DNA from: Litoditis marina | Lineage: Eukaryota > Nematoda > Chromadorea > Rhabditida > Rhabditidae | Direction: 5' to 3' | NCBI GenBank assembly: GCA_964036275.1 | Contig: OZ038433.1 | Location: 25,651,485-25,715,484, forward strand | Length of the DNA: 64,000 bases | Shown: positions 1-10,765 of the stretch, piece by piece | How the letters are laid out: every line of letters starts with the position of its first letter | How positions within the stretch are numbered: the first letter of the stretch is position 1 | Notes under the pieces: generated by a model | What the model was told of the DNA's origin: nothing | The model's input: the letters and a program-made list of their open reading frames with translations, nothing else | Database searches by the model: none | Position numbers and translations under genes: made by a program

Positions 1-169
1 TTGCAGTCAACAAAGTGAGTCAGTTACCTACCTGTTGACGTACGTCGTGAACGCTCTTTTAATCACAAGACCATAGCAGAGAGGATAGGCAATTCTGGAA
101 TGAGATAAACATTATCACGTCAATAAAAATGGAAAAGAAACAGAAATAATCATCATAAAAAATGACCAA

Positions 170-286
170 CTAGAAATTTTTCCAATATTGTGGTCGTACT
201 ATAATTGATAGTTCGTGAAAACACTTAGGATGCACATTGTAATCAAAGTAGAAGTGTTTGTCACATTCAGAACAATAAAAATAAAC
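170..286 (-). CDS. Terminal exon of unidentified minus-strand gene
   Basis: A minus-strand exon follows a good acceptor (ttatttgcag) and runs 38 codons to a TAG stop. It encodes a C-x2-C pair (CSECD), an aromatic stretch and HPKCFHEL, which together look like a small zinc-binding finger, and it ends in QYWKNF. The composition is protein-like, unlike the surrounding AT-rich intron sequence. I do not recognise the family. The upstream exons should lie at higher coordinates, but none was found with confidence. It could be a chance open frame. Confidence 0.35.
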   Translation of the reverse strand, partial: VYFYCSECDKHFYFDYNVHPKCFHELSIIVRPQYWKNF

Positions 287-513
287 CTGCAAATAATGTA
301 AAACAAGTTTAAATAGTTTAATTGACCGCTTTTTAATAATGAAAATTGCGTCAATTCCGACCGCGACGCAGGCGCTCTTTGCGTGCGGCTGCGTCGCGGC
401 TGAAAAACCGCGCTGCATAGCGAAAACGTTTTAGAAAAATTTCTTGTTTTAGTTATTATTTTGTAAATTTTAATAGGTTTATTTGATTTTTCTCTATTGT
501 TTATGTATTTCAG

Positions 514-1299
514 ATCTAAAACCTCTCTCTGATGTTACATTCAAAGCAAGCATCTGAGTGTTTTTGTCAATCCTAACCGTTTCTAGCTAATTTTGAACAT
601 TTATTCTGAAAAATATTTTCATTTCAGGAAACTTCCATTGAAATACGAAAAATTCAATGTGTTCATACTTCAATTTCTCCAGACGCGAACGCCACTTGGT
701 TGACTTTAACCGCTCTTGGTAAGTTCCCTTATTTTGTTAGTGAAGATGCTTCGCTGTTTTACTCCAAAATTGACTTAAATCTAACAATGTTTATTAAGAT
801 ACAGTTTATGTTTTCTAGTTATACACTAGACACAAATAAAATCGAGAAATGTAAAAACAAATGTAGCCAAGTAATCAGAAATTTTAAAGACAACATAATC
901 TTTGGAAACCGCGGTGAAATTACGTGCCTCTTTCCGCTGCTCTGTGTTGTTCAGGTTTTTCATTGGTGTTCGCTTCGTAACGTCTTTGTAAGTTCAAGAG
1001 TGTCAGCTTACTTAAAGTCTAGATTTGGTGCTCATCTTCTCTCCTTCGACTTTTTTTGCTGCTGGAATAGTGGAAGTACCAACGCTATCAGGCTATTCTA
1101 CATACAGAGATTTGTCTCGTGATTGAGTGACGTTCAATTATTGGATTTCCACAAAACGTGGTTACATTTGCCTGCTATTTTCCAAAAAGAAGCCAGTGTT
1201 CTGCGTCTGTCTTCTGGGTATTCAGCTGTAGAGTTGAAACAATTTTGATGATGATGTAAATCTCATGTTTATCATTTTGTTATAGGTGATCAAATGTGA
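514..1299 (+). CDS. C-terminal exons of unidentified plus-strand gene
   Basis: Three pieces join in phase: 514-545, 628-718 and 1286-1299. The first ends at a GC donor (AAA|gcaagc), the second at a normal gtaagt donor. The joined reading contains DVTFKETSIEIRKIQC and SPDANATWLTLTALG and stops after GDQM. The chain is supported by three matching phases and by a protein-like sequence. The gene must begin left of the window or in exons that were not found. I do not recognise the family. Confidence 0.4.
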
Positions 1300-2516
1300 T
1301 GAATGGATTATGGAGACAACTGGACAGACATAGGCCGCCGTCTCGCTCACTGATATTGCAGTAGGTTATCCGTTTTGAGATTTGAAGCATACACTCACGT
1401 GGCTCAAATTCATTTTAGTGAAGTTTGACTATAACACAGAAAAGTAACTTGTTTTTTCTATGTAAACACTTCCAAATTCAAAAATTGGTTGGAACTGTGA
1501 ATGTCAGCAAAGTAAGATAATTAGCGAGTTTCAAAGTGTTAGGGTAGAATCACGTGGGGTCATGTTTTCAGTATGAACAATGTTAAGTTTGTGTGAGTTG
1601 TATAATTGTACCCCATTTTGTTTATAATAGATCAATTTATTTCGTCGTTCGTCGTAAAATCCTGACAACCGTTTGTTTTAATTAGTATTTGGAGTATTTT
1701 CGTTCTTCTTGAATAGTGTAATTAATGTGTAAGATACAATTAGATCCAATCGATGTAAGTATCATCTGTGCTGAACGAATTTCGGCTACGTTCCATGATT
1801 TTGGTGTTAGCTTAGGTTTATTTTGTCAATCGTGTTTTCGTAACAGTTTAACGGAGTTCTAAATTTTAGTCATGGAAAAATTTTCGAATTCGAACTTTTT
1901 GCCATAGTAATTTCGATGAACCCTCCATTATAGCCATGGATTTATTCCCGACTTCGATCAATTTTGCGTTACCTTTTCACTGAAATTAGTTGTGTTTGCA
2001 CCCATATTTCAGTAATTTCGCTATGGATATTTCTCTGTTTCCGTTGTATTTGTCTGGTAATATTTGTCGTGTGTTCTCAAGATGTTGGAATGAATCGTTG
2101 CCCTTACAACTGTACGAGAAATAAAAACCATGTAAAGCGTTCGAAAAAAAGTCAAGATTGGTTAAAATAACTAGTTTTGTACACCGCAGGCTGAAAAATC
2201 GACAAAAAAATCAAAAATGGGAGCAGGGTCAGCTTTTCCGAAATCTTTTAGTTTGCCGGGTCCTATATGTAAAGACAGTTCGGTTGCTTTCCAAATGTAA
2301 CCAAAGCAACCAAATTGCATTACAAACAGGAAATTGTCCAAAAATTGAGTGTTTGATTGCATTTGAAAAGCCCCGGTCAACTGGTTTGGAACTGGAACGG
2401 TTTGGTTTGGAACTAACGTGGTTACTGCTTAACTGGTTTGATTAACTAATTCTATTTTCATTCTTTTTGCTGTGAGTGATCACTGCACGACTGAACATTG
2501 TACTTGACTGTTTCAG
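1300..2516. other. No confident exon; expected location of CCDC12 5' exons
   Basis: This AT-rich stretch has no open frame that joins in phase to the CCDC12 exon at 2517. A good donor (gtaagt after ATCGAT) lies at about 1754 and could end a 5' exon. The N-terminal basic segment usual for CCDC12 was not located. Confidence 0.4.
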
Positions 2517-3935
2517 ACCGGAAGACTATGACGAAGCGGAAAAGCCAACCAAGAAGAGTAAAATGGAGACTAAAAACTTCAGGTAATCATATAAACGTTT
2601 CGTTCTTGTCGTTTTCCAACCTTTTTAAGTTCAAGCCACTGGCCGACCCTACCCGCACAGTTAGCTCTTAGCCGGTTAGCAGAATGGTTGATATGTTATT
2701 TGGTGAGCATTGTTCAATCTCTTCACCTATTGAGCAAGCAAGTTTGCATGTTTGATGTATCAAAAACACTTTTTTTCGATTCTACTTCTCTGAGTAGCCA
2801 TGTCATTTGGGTTCTATCGGTAAAATTAAAAAAACGCGTCAACGTCAACCCTTATCGAGTGTTTTTGAAATTGCAGAAGCTACAAACCTATTTCGGAGGC
2901 CTTGGGTAAAGCGGATGGTGAACTGCGTGATCTAAGCATAGTAGAAAGGGAAATCGAAACACATTTGAAGGTTCGTTTTCGTTATGGTGATTTGTACATT
3001 GTACATGGACTAAATAAAAGGGTAGTCAAACTTCTCGGATATACCTCTTTTGAACCATCATCTCTCTAAACTGAAACATTTTTTTTTAATTCAGTGCATT
3101 ATTCACGTCTTACGTATGAGCGAGTATAAAAAATTTCTTTCGAAAATAATTCACGACCGACTGGCATTTTGACTTGGGGGCTTGACGCTGTATGGTATAG
3201 TACCGTTTCGCGATTTAGTTCTGTCTTCTGTCACAACTTTTTCAATCTTCAGAGTTTAGGGACTTCGCATTTATCGCAGCCTTTCTTTCTAGTTCAGTGT
3301 CTTATATCTCTCACTGACGAAAAAAACGATGAGTTAGGGTTCGCGCTCGCACTCACGTGAAACTGCATACAGTCAACTTGTCGTTGTGAGATTTTCTATA
3401 TTTGTTTCGTTCTCAGGATACGATGGATGTGAAGCCTGTCGAAACTGTCGACATTACCAATCTTGCTCCGAAGAAGGTTGACTGGGATCTCAAACGCGAT
3501 ATTGAAAAAAGAATGCAGGTAACTATTTTCTTTCTCGTTTTCAATTTCGCATGTCTTTAATGTTTCCATGCACCAGTAAGGTCTGACTGAGCGAAAACAA
3601 GTAATCCGTTTTCACATGTAAGCATGTGAAAATTAAGGATTTTCCATCAAAGGTAGACCGATTTTCATATTTTTTAGCCGAAAAGTAGTCCGTTTTCCGA
3701 ATTTTTCTGACTATTCGGACAACCTTGCTGGTGTAGGAATGTTTCCTAGTTATTTTTAGTTTTATTTATGAATGTAAGCCGCATAGTAGATAGCATCATA
3801 TTCGTGTGTATTGTTTCTTTGCAGAAGTTGGAACGACGAACGCAGAAGGCTATTGCTGAGTTGATTCGTCAGCGGTTGGTGGAGGGAAAAGTCGATTTAG
3901 CAAGTACAGTCAATAGTGTCAATGCAGCCGTCTGA
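2517..3935 (+). CDS. CCDC12: CCDC12, spliceosome-associated coiled-coil protein (5' end not found)
   Basis: Four phase-consistent exons (2517-2582, 2877-2970, 3417-3518, 3825-3935) encode the C-terminal two thirds of a CCDC12/Cwf18 protein. Diagnostic segments are NFRSYKPI (family R-x-Y-x-P motif), VDITNLAPKKVDWDLKRDI and RRTQKAIAELIRQRL, which match human CCDC12 in order and spacing. The tail DLASTVNSVNAAV also resembles the human one. CCDC12 is a small nuclear component of activated spliceosomes. All donors and acceptors are canonical. The N-terminal exon with the start codon was not identified upstream. Intron 3 contains an inverted-repeat element at 3571-3733. Identification is confident; completeness is not. 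Confidence 0.88.
3571..3733. repeat. MITE-like element, CACCAGTAAGGT family
   Basis: A 163-bp segment begins caccagtaaggt and ends aaccttgctggtg, giving imperfect terminal inverted repeats. Internal sub-motifs (aagtagtccgttttccga, tttttctgactattcgga) recur at 30048-30209 in reverse orientation and, degenerate, at about 34109-34230 and 42098-42235. It lies in the last CCDC12 intron. Confidence 0.7.
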
Positions 3936-5376
3936 ATCTCTCTCTTTATCTCTCTTCCCCTCTCTCTTTTCTCACTATCTTCCCTCTCTTCTCTATATAT
4001 GAAGCCTACTGTTCTTAGTGTGTACTGTCACGGTTGTTGTATCACATTGTGGTTGTTACATTGTTATCACAATTCCATGTTATTAAATGTTCATTTATGT
4101 CAATAATGTATCCTAATCTGAGAAATGAACTCGTCCATGTTATGTTCAACAACATGTAAAACAAACAACACAATTGCACGACCTGGGAATTCGAAGTAAT
4201 ACAAGAAATAATATTATTTTAGATTATTATTAGCACAATTTTGGGTTAAAATTGCAGCGTTTCACTTTGTATGATACTTTTCTGAATATTTTCTCTTAGA
4301 GGAAAATATAATGACAATACAGCTTAGAAGGTAGGCTAAACGCTAAGCTAAGAATAGTGGAGAGTGCTGCTCATTCCGTTTCATCGGATTGGAATCTCAT
4401 TTCGGACTTCTTCCCGAGACATTTCGTGGAAAGACTTCCCCCGACCTTTGGGTAAGAAAGAGGGAGATAGGGTGGTTGTCAAAGGAGTCTGGACCGGATA
4501 GTTCTCTGAACATGAAGAATCAAAACAGTCATTTCGGCTTAGTTTTCCATTGGATCTTGGTGAATTTCAGGAGCGAAGCGTGTATAATAGCCGAGCTGCA
4601 CGTTGGTTTTATTATAATAATCTTAATCTCTCTGGTAATCTAATGGATACGTTATGCAAATTAGTATGTGTGCGTTTCAGGCACCTTCACGTGCTGGAAA
4701 AGGTACACGTTGACCTTCACTTGTAGTAGTCGAGACTTTCCCCTTTCAACCGCGCCAAATGCTCTGTACATGCAAGAAATTTACAAATACCGTATCAAAC
4801 TCGACATGTTGGGTTACCTTGTACTTTATTCTCCTGCAGGTCCATAGATAGCGGAGTGATCACGTTCAAAGGGTCAGCAATAACACCTTGTCGCGTCTGA
4901 ATCACAAACAATTTTGTAAATTTTTTTTACAGGCACTGCAGATCTGCGTTCTCTGAGAACTCACTGACTCGGCCCCCGCCGACTGAGTCAAAATTGAGAC
5001 GGCAACGACAATGTCGCTGCCGTGACAAATTTTACTCATGAAAATAGCATATGTTTTGAGGAGGCGCAGACTGATAAACAACAGTTAAACCTGAGACGGC
5101 AACGACATTGTCGCGGCCGTCTCACGTTTTACTCATAGTAAACTCTCGCCATCGCCTGACCAGATTGGGTCACGTAAACCCAGCTGGAACTAAGTTGACC
5201 AAAAACTGAGCAATGAACAATAGGACCGTAAGGTATCGCATAATTTTCGCGCTGTCTTGGATGTGATAGTGGTCGAATGGAACAATTTGGGGCAAAACAA
5301 ACTGTACCAAAAGCCATAAAGTGCATGGGGTTAGGTCTTCCCAAAGCCAATCTATACAGTGTGTACATTACCTTAC
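3936..5376. other. CCDC12 3' flank and intergenic sequence
   Basis: A pyrimidine-rich run (tctctct...) follows the stop codon, and an attaaa signal at about 4082 could serve as the CCDC12 polyadenylation signal. The stretch at about 5130-5370 is open on the minus strand (encoding WVYVTQSGQAMARVYYE near its end) and could hold the last exon of the minus-strand gene to the right. No other exon is evident. Confidence 0.4.
4995..5138. repeat. Direct repeat of a short hairpin
   Basis: Two copies, about 97 bp apart, share gagacggcaacgaca, a near-complementary tgtcgctgccgt or tgtcgcggccgtc arm, and the trailing word ttttactcat. Each copy can fold on itself, with stems of about 12 bp and one mismatch. 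No known element was recognised. Confidence 0.5.
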
Positions 5377-5608
5377 TCTGCTGTGTTTGTAGTTTGATCC
5401 CATTGTTTTTGGGTTGAAATTGTGAGGGAAACTACAAGGATGGGTTGGTAACTGCGTACAATACGAATTACTACGGACCGGCATAGCTGTAGCGTAGGCG
5501 GTTATGAATCGTCCGTCCTCCTCTATCTTGCACATCAGATCTCCCGCAAAGTGAGCTCGTAGAGCAAAATCGTCAATACCGACGATTGCCTCGAAGGTAG
5601 TGTTGAAA
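5377..5608 (-). CDS. Probable exon of unidentified minus-strand gene
   Basis: After a strong acceptor (tttttttcag) the minus strand is open to a gtaagg donor at about 5376. It encodes protein-like sequence including FEAIVGIDDFALRAHFAG and CKIEEDGRFITAYATA. The reading needs two bases from the previous exon, whereas the neighbouring exon 5880-6010 ends in phase 0. An exon is therefore missing between them, the donor of that exon is different, or there is a frameshift. The low end overlaps a short inverted repeat (5388-5438), so the true end may lie higher. Confidence 0.45.
5388..5438. repeat. Short inverted repeat, TGTAGTTTGATC family
   Basis: The segment starts ttgtagtttgatccca and ends gggaaactacaagg. 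The same terminal word tgtagtttgatc, facing a reversed gatcaaactaca, recurs at 53684-53774 and 56491-56557. Single ends occur near 10805, 59982 and 63646. Confidence 0.55.
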
Positions 5609-5879
5609 CTGAAAAAAAAGCAGTCAGAAAAACCTTCTTAATTTGTGTAGTGGATCGAACTATCTTTCGTTGCGATTATATATGTACAGACTTCAAGGGG
5701 TTGGTGGTGGTTTCTCGAACAACTACACTATTCAGACTTGCTAAGTTTCGCTCAACTTTGTTTCTAAACTAAACATCTGACTATTGATCAGATTTCTCCC
5801 CAAACCAACATCATTCTTTTGAACCCATCAGGATTTCACAGTAGAGACCGACTATAAAAACGGATTGATAAACTAACAC

Positions 5880-8800
5880 TTGCTCACTGTCCAACTGCAA
5901 CTGTGTGGCTATTTTCTGGACGCTACATTCGTGGAAGTTGGTCGACTGCTTCAGATGTCGATAACTGTTTCGCATCAACGTCTCCAAGTAACGATTGCAA
6001 CACATGAAGCCTGCAGGAAGAAATATCCGTATGAAAACTATGTTTTTTTTGAAACAACCACCCACGCAACAAAGGTGCAAACTTTTAAATTTTGAAAAAC
6101 AACATATTAGCTAAGTGTTGTTTTCTACTGTGGAAGTCTCAGTGGAAATGGAAAATACCATGTACCATGTGCCAATACGTTACGTCAAGTGGAACTACAG
6201 GAAAATACAGATTGATTCTTCTGGCTTCTTCTCTTAACATTGATTTCAAACCCAAAGCCACACGAAAGTTCTCAATTTTTCAGAATAACAGCCCGCGTCA
6301 CATCAAATTGTGCACACGCTATAGGTTCATTACGTTGCATAACAATATAGTAAATGCTCAGTAAAAGTTGTGAGCTCATTGATGAGAAATACTGCCGCAT
6401 ACCGTCAGTGTTCATGTAGCAATGGCTGAATGGATAAGGTGGTGGGACCTCGACGTCGCCGATCAGGTCATTGGTCGTCTGAATACTACTTTCCGCATGG
6501 CTTGGCAGGGCCGTCAAGGAATGTTGGGCGTCTGGCGTCGTTCCAGAAGCAAGAAGCGACTCGCTCAGGAATATGTTCTTCTGAATGGCCGTTCCCTGAG
6601 CCGTTTCCCCACTGTGGGTAGACTGGTACATCAGTGTTGGCTGGAAAATTCCAATAACTACTTTCGAAATTTGTATTTTTTTCAAATTTTCCCTGGAACC
6701 GTCTTTGTCCAATGCTTTGTCTCTCGAGAACAAGCAAACCAATTTGGTAACACATCTAACAGTTCGATGCCCTTCAACTATTGCATCCACGTTGTTTTGA
6801 TGCAGGCTGTGTTATCACAGTCAACGAATTCCAATAGCCCAAAGTAGATGATTATGTGCGTCATTCAGATTCAGAATTGTAACTGTTACAACAGTTCGAT
6901 AACCACTATACCAAACTTCTAGACGGGCTGCATGCGAAACAGATGTGCTGGTGCACATAAAAACTAGATATACCGTAATCTGCCGTTTTCGTTTCGGCTA
7001 AAACTATATGTATCGCTCACCGGTCGAATGGGCCTTCTATGCTTCCAGGTGGTGTCGAGGTCAGTCATATCGACAATGTGGTTGTCGTACAACATGTAGG
7101 TCCGGTTCCACTGGTTGCCCACCAGCATTGTTGGTATCTTTGTTCCTTCGAAAATTATCGGAGATACCATCTGGAAAGAAACATTACATTATATAATGTT
7201 TATATTATATACACTAGTTGGCAGGCAGCTAAGTCAACTCATGTAGGGGAAAATAGACAGAAGCGCGAGTGAAAAACTTCTTTTCTGGAGAACTATTTCT
7301 ACACTCTCTCCCTGTCCGCCTTTCTTTATTTGTCTTCTAGCTTTCCTATCCCTCAGTTGTGTTTTTCAATTCAATTATCCTCAAAAACTGCCTAAAACGG
7401 TTCGTATTTCTTTGAAATAAGAAATGCATTTTATTAATCCTCGAAATTTTGTTTTTCATACAATGAGACAATACCATGGAAAATTGCTGTACTGACCCCG
7501 ATATTTGAACTCACCACTTTTACCTGACCGTCGTCAGAGATACCTTCGGAAACCGTTCGTTTTGTTGCGGTGCTCTTCTTCTGACCATTTTTACCGATCG
7601 TGAACCTGTAAAATGTGTTGAAATATGGTGATCACGATTGACATCTGACAACGTAACGTGTACAATTATTTCCTTAGTACCAAGTTGAGCAAATATGTTC
7701 AATGTGCTCAGTTGGCATTCAGAATGGTTGTGTTCTCTTTTCAAGAAACCAGTTTCTCTCAAACGGCTACATGTTCTCAGAGGGCGGAGGGGTTCAGTTG
7801 GCGACCCAATCATCGAAGAACAATACGAAACTTTTCCACTATTTCACTGAGCACCTAATTCAAGAGTTGTGTGAGCTTATATAATCGTTAACATTCCTAT
7901 CGGGCCACCCACAGTGTTTTTCCCGAACTATCCTAATGACTGATCCCGAATGTGTTTGTTCAACACTCGTTGTAATGGAAAATTAGAATGCAATGCGAAT
8001 AGTGTTAACCTTTTCGATAACATTTACGTCTTTCAACCGCACTGATAGCATTGTATTCCTACTGTAGGCTGTAGGTGTGAGTGGGAATGGAAAAGACTCT
8101 ACCTGGGCAGGGGGCCTTTGTCAGTTTCCTCCAGCAGTCCATTCAACATGCGGTACTTCTCCGCATTTCTCTCTGCCAGTTTTCGTCGAATGGCCATCTC
8201 AGTGAATTTCTCGTTCTCGCTCTTTCCCGAGAACGGCTGTTTCACCCGTTTCACCTGTTTTGGCTGTTTCGGCTGTTTTGGATGTCTTGGCTTCTCTACC
8301 TGTAAACATGTGTTCTGATTAATGCTGTGGTACTTCGAATAGAGTATAACATTTGCAGGATACCCTGTTTCACTCGAGTGTACATTTACAGTATTCAGTC
8401 GCAACTTAGGAGCGAGTTTTTGCGTTTTCAGAGATCTGCCATTTCGCTGTACTGGCCTTGTGGGAAGAAGATCAACTAACAACCAGTTTTCCTCTCCAAG
8501 TCGCCTCCAATCATGTCAAGTCAAATTCATTTCATATCGTCTTTTCATTCTTTGGCGAAAAAATGGACGTTTTTGAAGTTTTGCTCACCTTCGATTCCAT
8601 AATCTTGGCCAGCCGATCGATTTGCATCTTGGCGTCGTGGATCTTCTTCATAAGAGTGTTTTTCCGTACTGATTCCATCTCGTTGTTAATGATATCGGAC
8701 AGCATGTGCGCGGCTTTGTTCTGCGCCGGCAGCACCATTTCGGTCGTGTGGTAGACCTAAAGTACTCACGTGAAAACCGGAAGAAGATCACGTGCAACGT

Positions 8801-9295
8801 GAAGGAACAACAGCATTCGAGAGGTTTAGAGATCTTCATCAATTACTCTTCCAAATTAGATAAATACTAAAACTGGGGGTTCAATGATAAGTTTAATCAT
8901 TAGTCTTGCATATCGCTCGAGACGAAGTGAAACCCTGTGATTTATTGTGGAAAGAACCGTACTTCCGAACTCTTTTCTTTGCAAGGTAACTTTTCTGCTC
9001 TTTTTTCACAACGTTTTTAGAGTGTATTCATTCTAACAAATGGTTAACTATTCTCACTTACTTTTTGCGGTAGCATGAGAAGAAATTGATTCAAAATAAG
9101 ATTCATTTTGTCAGAACCCACCTTCTTAGAAGGCAATTTGTGGTTCTTGCCGTGCGAGTTCTTCGTTAGCATGGCAGAACGACCATTATGTGTTTTTTGT
9201 GTACGCCCGGGATTCTTTCTTGCATGAACTCGAGGTTTTTTCTGATGTTTTGAATTGAAAGGGTGAACTCCGAATTCAGTCTGGAACTCATACAT
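5880..9295 (-). CDS. Unidentified lysine-rich, coiled-coil-like protein (7 exons)
   Basis: Seven minus-strand exons agree in phase: 9062-9295, 8589-8756, 8103-8299, 7524-7605, 7021-7170, 6403-6640 and 5880-6010. A possible start ATG is at 9295, just after an in-frame stop. The protein runs through a basic segment (HGKNHKLPSKKVGSDK), a probable helix (MKKIHDAKMQIDRLAKIM), a KQPKQPKQ tract, EMAIRRKLAERNAEKYRM, then KGPLPRFTIGKNGQKK, VGNQWNRTYMLYDNHIVDM and VEVPPPYPFSHCYMN. All splice sites are canonical. The exon at 5377-5608 and those at 10079-10358 may belong to the same gene. I do not recognise the family; a nuclear or cytoskeletal scaffold would fit the composition, but that is inference. 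Confidence 0.6.
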
Positions 9296-10078
9296 TTTTC
9301 AGTCGTATTTTCTCAGTAGACGTAAACACGTGTGTCAAAAACTATGTGGGATTCCTATTTGGACTTGATACGTAGATTTTATGATCTTAGGGTCGAAGCC
9401 TGCTCTACAAGTTGTGCTATTACTTGTTGTAGAAACCCATTTTACGTAATTAACGAATATTTGTAAGTTCTCGAATACAGTACACATTTTGATCATTCAA
9501 TATAAGTTTACTGCCTCAAACACATATTTTTTCTAATAATTTGAGTTTGCGTGCCGCATATAAGAAGGTTTTCCATGTCAAGAGGGGGCGCAGCTTGCTT
9601 AATAACAACCAATTACCGTTGACTATCTTGTTTTGGCCTATATAAAGAGGGTGGTGAACGGTTTTCAGAAAAAAGATGGAGGTTACGAATCTTTGAGTTT
9701 TCAAAAAAAGTATGATGTGTAACTCACTGGTGGTCTAATTGTACTCCTGATTGGTGCCCAAATGTTATCACTAGCAATTCTATCGTCGAGTTCCAGTTGC
9801 TAAAACTTTATTTTGTAGAGTTTATACAAATAAAAATATGTTTGAAGCAATTTCAAACAGAACGCTTGAGTAATAAAGAACCCTCGGCACATAGTACACG
9901 CAATATATTCAATTGGTTACACTTTTTTCTAACTAACGTCGGTAAAACATGTGTTATTTGGAAGTGTACGCAGAAACGAGCAATGCATGTCGTATTTCCT
10001 GATCTCATTCGTCGAACATTTCACAAACTCTATTTCGAACTGCTTCGAAACAACGAATACTGAATTGTTATGTTATAC

Positions 10079-10358
10079 CTTCTGTTCCGAGTATTTTCCT
10101 CTGAAGGTCGTTGAATGGTCGTTGATCGGGCGGCCGTAGTTCTTCTGAGCGAAAGCTCGATGACGGTGATGCTATAAGAAATAAAACTAATTCTCTCCTC
10201 CTAATGTTGGAAATTCACATCTAACTAGGAAACCCGTCGTATGAAATGTAGATCAACCATTATTATCACTTGCAAAACTGTAAATAATGGAATCCACATG
10301 ATACTCACCGCAGAAGTTCGTTGTCCACTAACGCCCCGATGATAGGTTCGGGTTTCAT
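10079..10358 (-). CDS. Two exons of a minus-strand gene, possibly 5' part of the 5.9-9.3 kb gene
   Basis: The exons 10309-10358 and 10079-10171 both have canonical splice sites (tttttcag, gtgagt; ttatag, gtataa). The reading that joins in phase contains ETRTYHRGVSGQRTSA, then AFAQKNYGRPINDHSTTF and ends SEQK in phase 0. An alternative reading starts at an ATG placed directly after the acceptor, but its phase leads into a less protein-like frame. The product is basic and unidentified. The link to the exons below 9295 is unproven, because an in-frame stop lies just above the ATG at 9295. Confidence 0.4.
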
Positions 10359-10395
10359 CTGAAAAAGGAACAGGTATTGAACGGTTCTTCCCCAA

Positions 10396-10765
10396 CTCTA
10401 GAACTTGGCGGCGAGTCGCCGGCGACATGGAGGGGTCGGCAGAGTGTCGCCGGAGGGTCGCCTGCGATTATTTTTGGGTCGTTGATTCTGGATAAGATAT
10501 ATGTTTATCAGATACGTACACTTGTAGTTTTTAGGTGGGGGACATGTTTATACATGAACAATGAAGCCGTGAATCTCATCTTGTCTATTTCTGGCGACGA
10601 TAAGTATATACAACATTTTTATTCTCTGTAAAATTACCAGTTCCGGTATCTGATTACTATATAGAACGTTTAGTGTGAAAGACCTTAAAAAAATCGCAGG
10701 CGACCCGCCGGCGACACTCTGCCGACCCCTCCATGTCGCCGGCGAGTCGCCGCCAAATTCTAGAG
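10396..10765. mobile_element. GC-rich inverted-repeat element (MITE-like)
   Basis: A 370-bp segment has terminal inverted repeats of about 70 bp. The left end begins ctctagaacttggcggcga and the right end is its reverse complement with a few mismatches (cgccgccaaattctagag). The arms share ggcgacatggaggggtcgg and gcagagtgtcgccgg and are far more GC-rich than the flanks. There is no coding capacity. It lies just upstream of the minus-strand exon at 10309-10358. Confidence 0.75.

Noticed and set aside
6422..6847. 141-codon plus-strand open frame
   Set aside because: It lies opposite the well-supported minus-strand exon 6403-6640 and is a shadow of it.
10309..10358. Start codon placed directly after an acceptor (MKPEPIIGALVDNELL)
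   Set aside because: Its phase leads into a poorer reading of the next exon; the alternative phase-0 reading is more protein-like, so this was not called a gene start.
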